A stretch of DNA of 64,000 bases from Brevipalpus yothersi (taxonomy: Eukaryota > Arthropoda > Arachnida > Trombidiformes > Tenuipalpidae): positions 1 through 64,000 of the forward strand of contig QZCP01000109.1 of NCBI GenBank assembly GCA_003956705.1. The letters are read 5' to 3'. Below the pieces are notes generated by a model. The model did not search any database. It was not told the origin of the DNA and saw only the letters and a list, made by a program, of their open reading frames with translations. The translations under genes and the position numbers were made by a program. Shown piece by piece: positions 48,058-59,619 of this stretch. Each line of letters starts with the position of its first letter. Positions within the stretch are counted from its first letter, which is position 1.

Positions 48058-48796
48058 TCTTCTCATCATCTTCTCTCTTCCCTTGAATACGATGTGAAGA
48101 CTAGAGACACCTCAACTAGATCTAAGACCACTCTATAAGACAGTGTTTTTGCTTCCTCTGCCTTTTGTACTCTTGATCTATAGTGAATGTCTCACTCTCT
48201 TTGCTCCCAAAAGAATTTTGCCTCCGATTCAAATCAGTTTCTATTCATCATGCATAAAAAATGTCCTCTCTCTGGAAATAGAGAGAGAGAGAGGAAGTGT
48301 TCGAAACCCAAAATGAGCTATCTTATTCTGTAAATAAATTCATCTATCAGCCATGTTTATCCGATTCTCACGTGACGATGAGAACACAGGATGAGAGAGG
48401 GAGAGAGAGACACGAATCAATAATTTATGAACATTTCAGAAATATTTTTCCACAGTTTGAAATCCATGTTTTTTGAAAGTTTTCCAGAGAAAATGAATTC
48501 GAACCGCTATGAATCGTTCCAAGAATTTGTCTTAGAGAAATTCTCACACCACCCCTCCCCAAAACTATCCTTTCCTCTTCCCAATCTCACCATGGATCCT
48601 GTTAATATGTTAATCAAAGGAGTTGGGCAAACTAGAACTCTTCAATTGCTCATTTTTTTGAGAGAACTTTTTTGGTGCTCACCTCAAAAACTCTCCTCCT
48701 AATATCCAAAAGAACGTATAATTATGATACAATCTTTTCTCCAACCTATGTGCATCACATTCATGTGTACGGATGTTTAACTTTTGTCCATCTCTC

Positions 48797-48864
<68 letters not shown>

Positions 48865-49335
48865 CTCTTCTTCCAATGACCAGGCACATCTCTTCCGCTC
48901 AGCCATCATCATTCCATTTCTTTGCAACCCCAATTGAGCCATCAAAGTCATCTATCAAGTCACGGAACCGGAATCAGCGGGCTGCCTAGTCACAATGCAT
49001 CCAGCATCACAACCGCAGCGGGTATCTGTTATCCTCCTCCACCGTATCACACTGCAAATAACGGCAGCCACCCACTGACGTCCAATACCTGTCGCACTAA
49101 CTTGTCCCATCAAACTTCCGTGGCCAACCCGAGCACGCCACCGAGTAGTTCCGGCTCGGGATCTCCTCCTGCTTTAAATTGTGGCCTCAACATGGCCTCA
49201 TCTGTAATGAATCCCAATTCTAGTGGCAATGGAGGTCACAATGACTCATCTGATGTATGGAGAGGATCGAGTATAGCGTCACTTCGTCGTAAAGCTCTAG
49301 AGCATACCGTGTCAATGTCTGTTTTTGGAAGATGA
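43113..49335 (+). CDS. otp: Orthopedia homeobox transcription factor
   Basis: Three exons join in frame to 341 codons: 43113-43505, 46302-46482 and 48884-49335. Orthopedia is a paired-like homeodomain factor of neurosecretory, nervous-system and gut development. The homeodomain (about 87-146) starts KRHRTRFTPAQLQELERSFS and includes THYPDIFMREELAVRIGL and VWFQNRRAKWKKRKK, with Gln at homeodomain position 50. The family splits the homeodomain with an intron after ESRVQ, as here. The C-terminus has the OAR motif (DVWRGSSIASLRRKALEHTV, about 315-335), nearly the same as in vertebrate OTP. The N-terminus is His/Asn/Ser-rich. Introns are long for this window (2.8 and 2.4 kb). Intron 1 carries one arm of a large inverted repeat. 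Intron 2 ends in a long CT microsatellite just before the acceptor. AATAAA occurs about 25 bases after the stop. Confidence 0.95.
44025..44957. repeat. Left arm of a 0.93-kb inverted repeat (in otp intron 1)
   Basis: Reverse complement of 56513-57449, with only scattered mismatches over about 930 bp, including a GA tract and a TCTTC-rich region. ORFs inside it are shared with the other arm only because the arms are nearly identical. Confidence 0.9.
44123..44173. repeat. (GA)n microsatellite
   Basis: About 25 GA units inside the left inverted-repeat arm. The right arm has the complementary CT tract at 57293-57351. Confidence 0.95.
46850..46980. repeat. Long (CT)n microsatellite with one N
   Basis: About 130 bases of CT with an N at 46902 and a one-base phase slip at 46920. 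It lies in otp intron 2. The N and slip suggest that the tract length is not reliable in the assembly. Confidence 0.95.
47860..47990 (-). repeat. Left member of a second, diverged inverted repeat pair
   Basis: Reverse-complement similarity to 54005-54130. Both encode MDVTVAVEIA, then KCQD, then GEIKNKLQG when read on the matching strand, with in-frame length differences. This suggests descent from a coding sequence I do not recognise. Weaker similarity continues to about 47690 and 54345. Confidence 0.65.
48791..48861 (+). repeat. (CT)n microsatellite at the otp intron 2 acceptor
   Basis: About 35 CT units end 22 bases before the acceptor of otp exon 3 (GACCAG|GC). Confidence 0.92.
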
Positions 49336-50571
49336 AACCTCTGTAAAACTGATTTTGGTAATAAAAAGGTACAGCTATTCATCCACCCATTCTCATTACT
49401 ATTTCATGGACACACAGAGCATACACATATATACACACAGATTTTGACACTTCTTTTTGCTTCTTCTTTTGGAATTCCTTTTCTTGCCTCCTTTCTTTCA
49501 CCCACTCGCTCAATATAAATATATATGTGTGTGTGTGTATGAATGTTTCCCCATCCAACATATATGAGCTACTCAATTAGAAGATGAAGCCCAGCAAAAT
49601 TGAGAAAGCATCTCATATTCACATATTCATCTATTCATGTCCGTTATATTTATACCCATATATACGTACATATTCACCAGGGCTTCTGTATCTATTTAAC
49701 TATCCTCTCTTTCTCATGAACATGAAGCAACACTAACTATCACATTTATTGGCTCTTCTCAATGGCTTATTGAGAGGTTTCTCAAGTTAGAGAGAGGAAT
49801 AAGGTCTAAAAGGGTTCATCTAATTGCATCAATTAGGGAGACAAGATAATCATGAGAAGTGTATTCATTGGGAAGCCTAATCGGAGGAGATACCAGGAGA
49901 AAAAAATTCTCTTAGAATCAGCGAGAAATATAATGAAAAATAGAAAATCTGATCAAAGGAGAATATTCACTGAGAAACAAGAAAGAAAGAAAAAATATTC
50001 ATTCAATATTCATTGATTTGCGTTAGCTGGAATCAACATTCGTGATCAGCATCATTTGCTGAAGGCTTATCGAAAAATATTGAGCAGTCGGTCGTTCATT
50101 TGAAAATCGGTGAAAAAACAGGAAGTCACCATCAAATGATGGTCATCAGAGGATATTTTTTTCTTCTTTCCAATAGTATACAGAGTTAAGGTAACTAAAA
50201 GAAGAGGAGGGAAAAAGGAGGAGAGAAAGTGGAGAAGATGTGGTATTTATTGGGTTGGGAAAGTTAGCTTTTCGATGCACAAAACTCTCGATTTATTGAC
50301 CCAAAAGGAGCCATTTTGTGAATCTGAAGCGAAAAAAGGAAAATCTTGAGCCAATACAGAAGATAAAAGTGGCTGTGCATGTATGAATCAAGGAAAAAAG
50401 TGGGAAAAAATATTGTATCTATGGATTGACTGGAAAGAGAGATGGGCAAAATAGGTTCGCGATTCAGATTCAGTTTCCTCTACTTCTTCTTCTTCTTCTA
50501 CTTCACGATCCTGCTCCTTAGTTGCACCTCATTTTGCTCGAATGACAAGAATGTAGCGTGAAATGTCTACT

Positions 50572-50674
<103 letters not shown>

Positions 50675-50781
50675 TCTCACAATCATTTACACTCACTTTT
50701 GCTCATTTTCACTGGCTGATAATATTTTATCTTGATATTTATTGCTTTATATTTCAGTTACTTTGATTCGCATCTTCATCG

Positions 50782-50785
<4 letters not shown>

Positions 50786-50836
<51 letters not shown>
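50786..50836. repeat. (GA)n microsatellite
   Basis: About 25 GA units. With the CT tract at 50575-50674 it could form a hairpin. The pair lies at the symmetry centre of the large inverted repeat. Confidence 0.95.
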
Positions 50837-50840
<4 letters not shown>

Positions 50841-51172
50841 GATGAAGCTTCACTCACTGGCACCCTTCGAACTTTATTTTGCAGCTTTATTCGCACAGCA
50901 TCACTTCTCACCCAAGCCAGAAGGAATATCTCTCTCTCCACTACTTAGACTCTTTTTAGTGGCCTCTTCATTACTTCATTGCTTCTCAAGCCCAGAGAAT
51001 ACTGTCACACAAGGAATTTCTAGCATCCAGGCAGGTATTCTTGGTGACATGCGCCTCACGAGAGGATGAGAATTATAGGTTCGCTCAGATGAAAAAGCTG
51101 GATGCATAGGTTACATGAGTTGATTGCTCTGGAAGAAAGAAATGGCCACGCTAAATGATCAGATATAAGAGC

Positions 51173-51205
<33 letters not shown>

Positions 51206-52623
51206 TGATTTCACAGCAGACCTTGAAAACTTTCACCTTCCAACTGAAAGCTACCTATCACAGCAACCTGGAGCCCAGTAAGTGAAAAAATACGATAATT
51301 TCAACACTCTAACAGGTTAAAATTTATACAAAATTCGGCAGAAACACAAAATTGTCTCCTCCATCATACTTGATTGCTAATAGGCAGTTAAATATTTTGA
51401 TTTCGACAGGAGAAAGATTCACGATATACTCATAATTTTGGCTACACTGATGGCCCGAGGCGAGTGGAAATTCGAGTGAACATTGCAACAAGTTCAACAA
51501 CAACTTGACTAGAGTTTTCATGGGCTCTTGAAACAGAGAATAATGGCAGAAGAAGAAGGAGACGAAGAAGAAATGCTAGATGAAATAGCCTCAAGAAATA
51601 GATTGCTCAAAGGAAACAAGCGATGCCCATAGCTAAGCGATTTTTTTGAGAGAAAAAAAACAGGAGCAAAAACAGTGGCCAAGCTGAATCCCAGTCTAGT
51701 GGATTGCGTTCGAGGGAAATGAGGCGGGAGAGAGAGAGAGAGAGATGCCCTGAAAGGCCATTAGAATGCACCACATATATATATGGTCAAAGTCATTAGT
51801 ATTAACTAAAAATCAGCTCACGATGATAACGCTTTCATCATCTCTCTATCTGCTCTATCTACTCTCTCTCTCTCTCTCTCTGCTCAATGGTGAGGATGAA
51901 GAAGCAACCACCAAAGTAACCATTACTGTGCCATGATTATTATCATGACTACAGCTATCTTTGGAAAGCGTTTAGTGTACTGTTTGTACTCCATCTTTTC
52001 TCTCTCTTTTTCTTCTTTCTCTTCTTCGATATGCTCGAGAAGTGAAAAGTTTTTTTCCTAGGGATCATGTACATATATATATAGAACCAGCCCAGTGGTG
52101 AGATCGAATGATCCCCCAGATTGAATGATATTGATGGTGCATACTAATGTTGCCCTTTTCTTCTACTTCTATTTTCTACTTTTCCATGTTCGAAAAATAG
52201 ATGATTATTGGTCTATAATGAAGATCATAATGGAAGATGGAGCAAACCATTTTGTTACCCTGAAAATGAGTGTGAAAATGATTTATTGACCCTGTTAACG
52301 GAGCACATGAATACCAATGCGGTATGTTTCCCATCCATTTGATCGTAAGAGAGAGAATTTTTTACTCTCTCTTCTTGAAAAGCTCGAAAGTTTTTTTCCA
52401 CAAACAAAGAAATAATCTTCTCACACATGAAAAAGGCACAAAATTATTCAACTGGTACAATCAAAATCAAAATTCAAATTAGCAGTGATTTTTCACACCT
52501 CAAAAACTATTAGTGAAAATCATGGACCAGTGAAATTAAATCAATTCATCATGTTCTCTGACCTCGGCACACGCTTCCATGTTTGATCAAGCGATCCATT
52601 GGTGATCAACTATATGGCTCATT

Positions 52624-52624
<1 letters not shown>

Positions 52625-52670
<46 letters not shown>
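52625..52670. repeat. (CT)n microsatellite
   Basis: About 23 CT units without interruption. Confidence 0.95.
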
Positions 52671-52672
<2 letters not shown>

Positions 52673-54004
52673 GTTACATTTCCGAGCAAATATAAAAAGG
52701 AAATCACTTTACATGACAGCAACATTGATAATCCGGCCAACATTGCCTCATCAATGGAGAGTCAATTAAAGTACAATACTGGCACTTTCACAAGCTAATA
52801 TCCGCTCCAAATCCTCATCCTCGCGGGAAGTTGGACGGATTATGTCCATGGACTCGTGGCTACATGCTGGATGCCTGATGTCTGATGTTTTCTCTCTTCT
52901 CGATAGATATATATGCACGGTTGGAATGCTATGGATATGTGGCTATATTGCATTTGAAAAGTCTGAAACATAGGATTCAGACTTCATATGTAAGCCATTA
53001 TCTATTTTCCTGCCTGAATACTTTGTATCTCGACTCAATCCTCTAGGCATGTGGGAAGAATTTTTGTACCCCAAAAATTTATATGTATCAGCCCAGATCC
53101 TAATGAAAATGCGCTCACAAGAAAAGCCTGTAAATGGAAGCTCAGACTTTTAAGCAGCGTTTATCATCCATCATTCAGCATAAAAAATGAAAAGTCCTGA
53201 GAAAATAAGATTATGCAGTAAGAAGAAGGGTTATGTAGCTCAACTATTTGTGGGCCTCTTCAAGAAATACTTTTCTCAGGAACCTCACCACAATTTCGCC
53301 GATTGAGTATAAGCTTTTCAAAATGACTCAAAATAAGCCTCGAGCTGAGGTACCAAAAGGATTATGAATAAAGTTTCACTCACACCAAATGGTTCTCCAT
53401 CCAATTGAATAGAAAATTCTCCCAACTGAGAGCTCAAATTCTTGATCAACTTAAAAGAATTTCAGGTAGAGAGAAAAGAATCAAGGTTTCTCTCACAAAT
53501 TCAGATATTCATGTCCACTGTTGATAGCTGGAACAGATTGTTCGCCAGTTTTACCATCAGACCACAGATCGATTGATGTAAAGAGTGAACAAGAGTCCAT
53601 CCAACATACCATACGAATCCAATAAACCACTGATGGAAGCAAATTTATTGCATTTGAGGTGCTTCATTGGAAAAGTGAAAAGAGGAATATCCTGATATCC
53701 ATCACCACAGAAATCATTAAGTATTGCATTTAAGAGCATATTAATCAATAGAAGATGCTGGTGATTCCTTACTAGAGTATCCGGAAAGTTGGATAAAGAT
53801 GCTAGCTGACTTGTGAGATAAATTTTTCTACATTCAGATCGAAACAACTAGCTTGCATTGGCCATTTACTGAAGAGGTTTTTCTAAGCTTTTGTCTGAGT
53901 GTTGAAGATACATGTATTTCAATGATGCACTGATCTGTTTAATAGAGTGAGATTCAATGGCCCAACATTCCAAAGCTCAGCGCTATTCAGTGTGTATCAG
54001 GATA

Positions 54005-54130
54005 GTATGCATATTTGATGGATGGATGTCACAGTGGCAGTTGAAATTGCACTAAGAAAGTGTCAAGACATGGTATTTGTTGGTGAAATAAAGAACAAGC
54101 TACAGGGGCTGAGAAGTGCATGGAAGATGA
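54005..54130 (+). repeat. Right member of the second inverted repeat pair
   Basis: Reads MDVTVAVEIALRKCQDMV, then GEIKNKLQGLRSAWKM, then a stop. Similar to the minus strand at 47860-47990 at about 85-90% by eye. Possible remnant of a dispersed coding element. Confidence 0.65.
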
Positions 54131-54156
54131 GAAAGTGGGAGGAATAAGAAGAAGAG

Positions 54157-54164
<8 letters not shown>

Positions 54165-54237
<73 letters not shown>
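54165..54237. repeat. (GA)n microsatellite
   Basis: About 36 GA units without interruption. Confidence 0.95.
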
Positions 54238-54241
<4 letters not shown>

Positions 54242-56070
54242 AGAAAAAGAAGCAAAAAGCTTCAAGTACGAGGTGGTTTGTATGCCCAAAAGATGAGGAT
54301 GCAGGGAAAAGTGATGCTGCGAGTCGCCATGGAAGTGAAAGTTTGATAGACACACTTCGGCACTCGTTCCTCCCACTTATCAACTCCCTAGTGATCAAGA
54401 TGCAAGGCAATCCGACAGATCTCTTGCTGGATATAATAGACTTCATCACATATTGCAGTACATTATTAAATACCTTTGTGCAAATTTTCTCTCTCTTCCT
54501 CTCTACTGATCTCTGCTTTTTTCAGGGTCTGGTGAGATTCAAATATATATCTCGGAACAAATAGCCCAGGTTACTTAGCAGTTCAAAAAATCGCAACTAT
54601 TTTCAATCTAAAAAACTCAAATACAACAGGCATCGAATGAATGTAAGAATATCAGTCCAGTTTTTTACTTTGAGAAAGACTGCCTCCATATATCTCTCTC
54701 TCTCTGTCTCTCTCTCGGAGGCATTCACGCAATTGAGCATACATGTACAATGTAGATGATCGAAAGGCCTGAGCCAAAAATCATATGACGACAATGATTG
54801 AGTGGCCTAAGGGATCGGGGTTGACAAAAGGCAACAAAAGTTGGCCTTCGTGCTGAATTGTAATCAGAAATAGTCCATTGCTTACTTGAGCGGGCTAAAA
54901 TCTCAGCAACATTCACACACCAATCTCCTCACCAGTTAAAGGGTTTTCATGAAGCTCGTTGAGGCAAGACAGTCAAATGTGTCAGGTGAGGATGGTAACC
55001 ATTATATTTGCATGCTAGTCAATTATTCGATTGAAGCATTTGAGAAGTTCTGAATAGGAGCTCAAGTAATGCTTTGAAGTTGGGTTCACATTGAGAAAAG
55101 GTTGCATTCGAAAAATCAGATGGCTAAAATAAAAATCAGGTCATTGAATGCATCTTACCTATCAGAAGTTTTTACGCAGGCTAATATTTTCTGAATTGTG
55201 CATATAGATATAACAGACATAATAGTTAGATCGATAATTGTGAGTGCAGTGAAAAATATTTTCTTCTACAAGGCGAAAGGTTTTCTGTAAAATTTTTGAA
55301 ATAAAACAAACTTAACTTTCACAAAAATCTATGGTAATAAGTTACTGGGTTAAGAGGCCTTGATTCTTGGCCCACTGAACTGGGCCTCTTTTTAGCCTAA
55401 ACAATGATTTATAGGTTTTTTAGATCATATTTGGACATATTTTTTTCAAACTTGCAGCACTTCAAATGCTTTAAGTCCGATGAGCTCTCAAGTCTTCTTT
55501 TTCACGAAGCCGTAAATCAGTGGCCTATTCTTTTGGGATAAAAACTTTAGTTTAAATTGGTTTCACTTCAGAATTCCTCTCTCTGTCTCTCGCTCTGTCT
55601 CTCTCTCAATAACATATGAGTCTGTATTTTTCTGCCCAAAACTTTCGCTGCTAAAACTGATCCTTATATCTTCCCTCGATGGATCCCAAGACACAATCGG
55701 GTATATTTGCTGTCTTCAAATTCTGTAGAGAATCCGAGGTTCTTTCAGGTAAGATTTCCATCCATTAATTCTACCATTTTATCCCAAATTATCGTCTTTT
55801 GAGAGAGAGAGAGAGGTAGGGAGGGAGGGAGAAAGAGAAAGATGGGCAACCATTTTATCTCTATCTGAAAGACTGCTCGAAAAGCTCAATCGAGTAGAGA
55901 GGAAACATCTCATCAAGCTTCGTGAACTCTTGAGCAACTCAATTTCATGGAAAAGAGTTATTCCTGATTGTGGCTTGGGAAAGTGTAGGTTATCAGTTAA
56001 TCAAGCACACCATAGATATAAACATAAGATAATTACAAGTATAAACGTAATCAAATGATTCTTATCAATT

Positions 56071-56105
<35 letters not shown>

Positions 56106-56309
56106 GCTCTTCTGCGTCAGCAACAGTTTTGCTGCCATTCCAGGCTCATTCTGGAATGAGTTTTGTGGTCATAGATCTGCCGGACAGAGTGAAGTGGTCA
56201 CGTTCATTAGAGAGCAAATTGACTGGCTGACATTACTGGGTCTGTCCAGACGAAAGTTTCTCGTTTCGGACCATTTTGGAGGAAAAACGTCCAAAGGAAA
56301 AGGGGGCGA

Positions 56310-56315
<6 letters not shown>

Positions 56316-56357
<42 letters not shown>
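56316..56357. repeat. (GA)n microsatellite
   Basis: About 21 GA units. A CT tract lies 210 bases upstream at 56075-56102. Confidence 0.93.
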
Positions 56358-56359
<2 letters not shown>

Positions 56360-56512
56360 CAGTGTAGTTGCATGAAACTGGTTGCATGTTAAGAGCAGAG
56401 TTAAATTGCGTTCAACATATTCACCTGGCCCATGAATGGAAGCCCCAGGCTTAAGGGCCAGCAAATAAAAGGATACACTAAAGTCAGAAGAAAAGAATAA
56501 AAGATGAACAAC

Positions 56513-57289
56513 CAAACATACAAATTGGACAAGGAACCGTGAGAGCGATGATCAGAAGGCAAACATCAAGTGGCTACAAGCAAACATGTCCATTGGATTC
56601 GCTTATTCGGAAAGAAAAATGACTTCAGAAAACAGAGGTGTTCGATTGGAGAAGAAAGAGAAGAGGAGGCAAAAATTGAGAAGAGAAAAACTCATTCCAA
56701 ATCATCTTGTAGAGAGAAAAAAAACAACTCAAATTGGTAACAATATTTCATATCAAATGTGCTCGATGGGACAAGATTTGCAGAGAAACAGCTCCAGATA
56801 GAGAGAGAGAGAGAAGGGAAAAAGGTTTCCAAAGTGTTTTTCAAGAAAGTAACAAATAGGCGAAGGTGTTTGAGAAAAACATGGATGAGCACTTAGAAGT
56901 AAGCAAGTGAAGCAGGCGAGCAAGCAAAAGATGAAGATGAGGAAGAAAGGGAAAAGAGGAGAAGAGAGGAGAAGAGAGAAGGGAAGGATGAAACAGGCCT
57001 GGATGCTGATCGAAGTGCCTGATGACAGCGATATTGATGGTGTCGGACGTTCATCTTTTGCTCTCTCGAGATTATCATCCTCATCACCATCCTCTCTCTC
57101 ATCCTTGTCGCAAGTTGGATGTCGGAGAAGAAAGAAGAGGAGCAAGAAGACGCTTTCTCTCTGATTTATACACAGCGACCTGGCCTAGTCCCTCGCGGCA
57201 TCTTTCCGCTCAAAACTGTCCTGAACAAGACGCAAAACGAGAGATAGAGGATAAAAGAGATACTCTCTCGATGTTCAGGACAAACTTGC

Positions 57290-57354
<65 letters not shown>

Positions 57355-57449
57355 ATCTGATCTAAAGCCATTAGCCGTCCTTTGAGCCGGAACAAAATGA
57401 ACACGAACAAGCATAAAGCATTAAATAAGCATAATATTTCACTAGATAT
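56513..57449. repeat. Right arm of the 0.93-kb inverted repeat
   Basis: Reverse complement of 44025-44957. For example, CATCAATATCGCTGTCATCA of the left arm is matched exactly. Right-hand limit ATTTCACTAGATATTG, left-hand limit CAAACATACAAATTGG. Confidence 0.9.
57293..57351. repeat. (CT)n microsatellite
   Basis: CT tract in the right arm, slightly longer than its GA counterpart in the left arm. Confidence 0.95.
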
Positions 57450-59619
57450 TGCTTCCTTCATCATTCCTGCCACCAAGTCCTCTTCTCTTTTTCTTTCTTT
57501 CTTGTATGGTTTACTTATCCTCTACACTCTAGAGGATGGATAGATAGCTTGACAACTAATTGCCTTTTGCGAAGTCAATCCACAATCTCTAGACCTCGGC
57601 TCCCAAGAGCCAGTAATGGTATCGGAATATCTCGATTATTGCAAAATAGTGGTGTATGTTATGACACCTTTGATTCCCAGCAGATTTTGGTGAATTCATT
57701 GCCATCATTCAGCCATTGTAGACGTATGATGGAAACCCATCAGACCACAATTTACTTTCTCTGTCTTCATTGGTAAACACTGATTTCACATCAAATAAAT
57801 GATTACCCTTCGCACATTATTTGGAATTATTCATGGTAAAGGCGTTCCACCATCCATTTCTCCGGGCTCCTCGTCCTTGATGCCCATTGGATAGACAAGA
57901 CCAATCAATCTATCAAACATCTGGAACAAAGAATATATTCTTCTGGACTCATATCAGATTCCGGTTGATCAAAGTGTAGATCAGTGTTATGGTGAGAATT
58001 TTGATACAGTTTCAAAATGTTTTTATGAAAAAAAATTTCATTCAATATTGGCTGATTTTTGAATTCTTCGAAGAAAGAACTCTCTGAAATTTTCTGTTTG
58101 TACAGAACTGCACAAATTTACACACTTGATAGTGGTGCGATTTTTGGTTAGCAAGAGAATTCAGCCTATGGTGACCATATGTTTTGGTTTGACGAGCATC
58201 TTGACCAAGGGATCTTTCTCTTTCTGTCATAAGCTCAAAAATTTTGGAGAAAATATGGATAAGTGATCCTTGTAGACATATTATCGTTTTAACCATCAGC
58301 ATCACTCGCAGAATGGTTTTCGGTTTTTTGAGACACTTGGTGACATCCTGATGACTGAGCTATGTTCAACAACATGACCATTCCCGAATATTACCAGCTT
58401 CTGGGAACTCCATCGACTCAAATCCATCAAAGAAAATAGTTGGACTGACCTATTGGACTTGGGATGGAAAATTTTACTATTACTTCACTATTATACTAAT
58501 TATAACTGAAGGTATCAGTAGCAATTGTCTGTGTACCAGTGATCAACATTATTAGTGGCTAGAATAGTCCTGCATCAGCATTGACATCGTGGACCATAAA
58601 TTTATTCATACACGGTGTTGAATCAGTTAGTTAACTGTAAATCGATGAAAGATTGACATATACTTACGATAATAATCCTTCAATCCGATTGTCTCGATTT
58701 TAATTTTATTGGAACATGATTTGGGCACTGAAAATTCAACAAGACTCATCGGTTGATCAAAAAGAATTTCAACATATTGATCCATACTTGCACAATCAGT
58801 CGACAATTGTTACAACAAAGCAAATTTTGATGATGATGGAGGTCAAGAGGCTATTGTGACTCGTGAGAATGGAGTAGAAAAAAAAGTATGTCTTGATAAG
58901 TAGTGATTTTAGTGATCAAATTAGACTTGAGTATATTGTTTGAACAATGGTATTCATCTTGAAACTTTTTTTCCAATCGGTATGGCAAACTAAAATGATC
59001 AATTAATAGAAAGCAAGAGAAAGCAAAGAAGAGGATTATTCACAAGGCCAAAAATATGTTTCTGACAGGCTTTCAATTCTGTTGTCGAATAAAGAGAGAA
59101 TATGAAGAACATCATGAAGAACATGTAGAAGAAGAAGAAGAAGAAGAGTTACCTGTTTCGTGGACCACTCTTGGATTCATCAAGCATCCACTCTCCATCA
59201 CAAAGTGACAGGATGGCATATAATTCTGAAGCTCCCAAAAGAAGAAGAAGGAAGAAGAAGAAGAAGAAGAAGAAGAGAGGGAGGCAAGTGAAAAAGGGGT
59301 GTAAGATGATGAATAAGTTTTCGATTTCCACTTTTTCGATGGTCCACAAGATCCTGTACTTTCCAATACTTGATATATACGTAATATACTACATGTTGAT
59401 GAAGCGTGAGAGAGAGAGAGAAGCGAAACATTTTGTAAAACAATGAAAATTTTCATTTGTTTGATTGAATCAAGAGATGGATGACAGCAAGTATTGTCAC
59501 AGTTACTTGTTTGGCCTGTTCAGGTGACATTAGTGGAATCAATAGTGTCCAAGTTATAAAATTAGAAAAATTTATTCCCCAAATATTATCTTAACTTTAA
59601 CTTTATTGGTGTGGTCATC
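57450..59619. other. Intergenic, no gene supported
   Basis: Mixed AT-rich sequence with GAA repeats at 59128-59148 and 59240-59277. A 75-codon ORF at 57549-57776 has balanced composition but no motif, and is not called. Confidence 0.5.
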
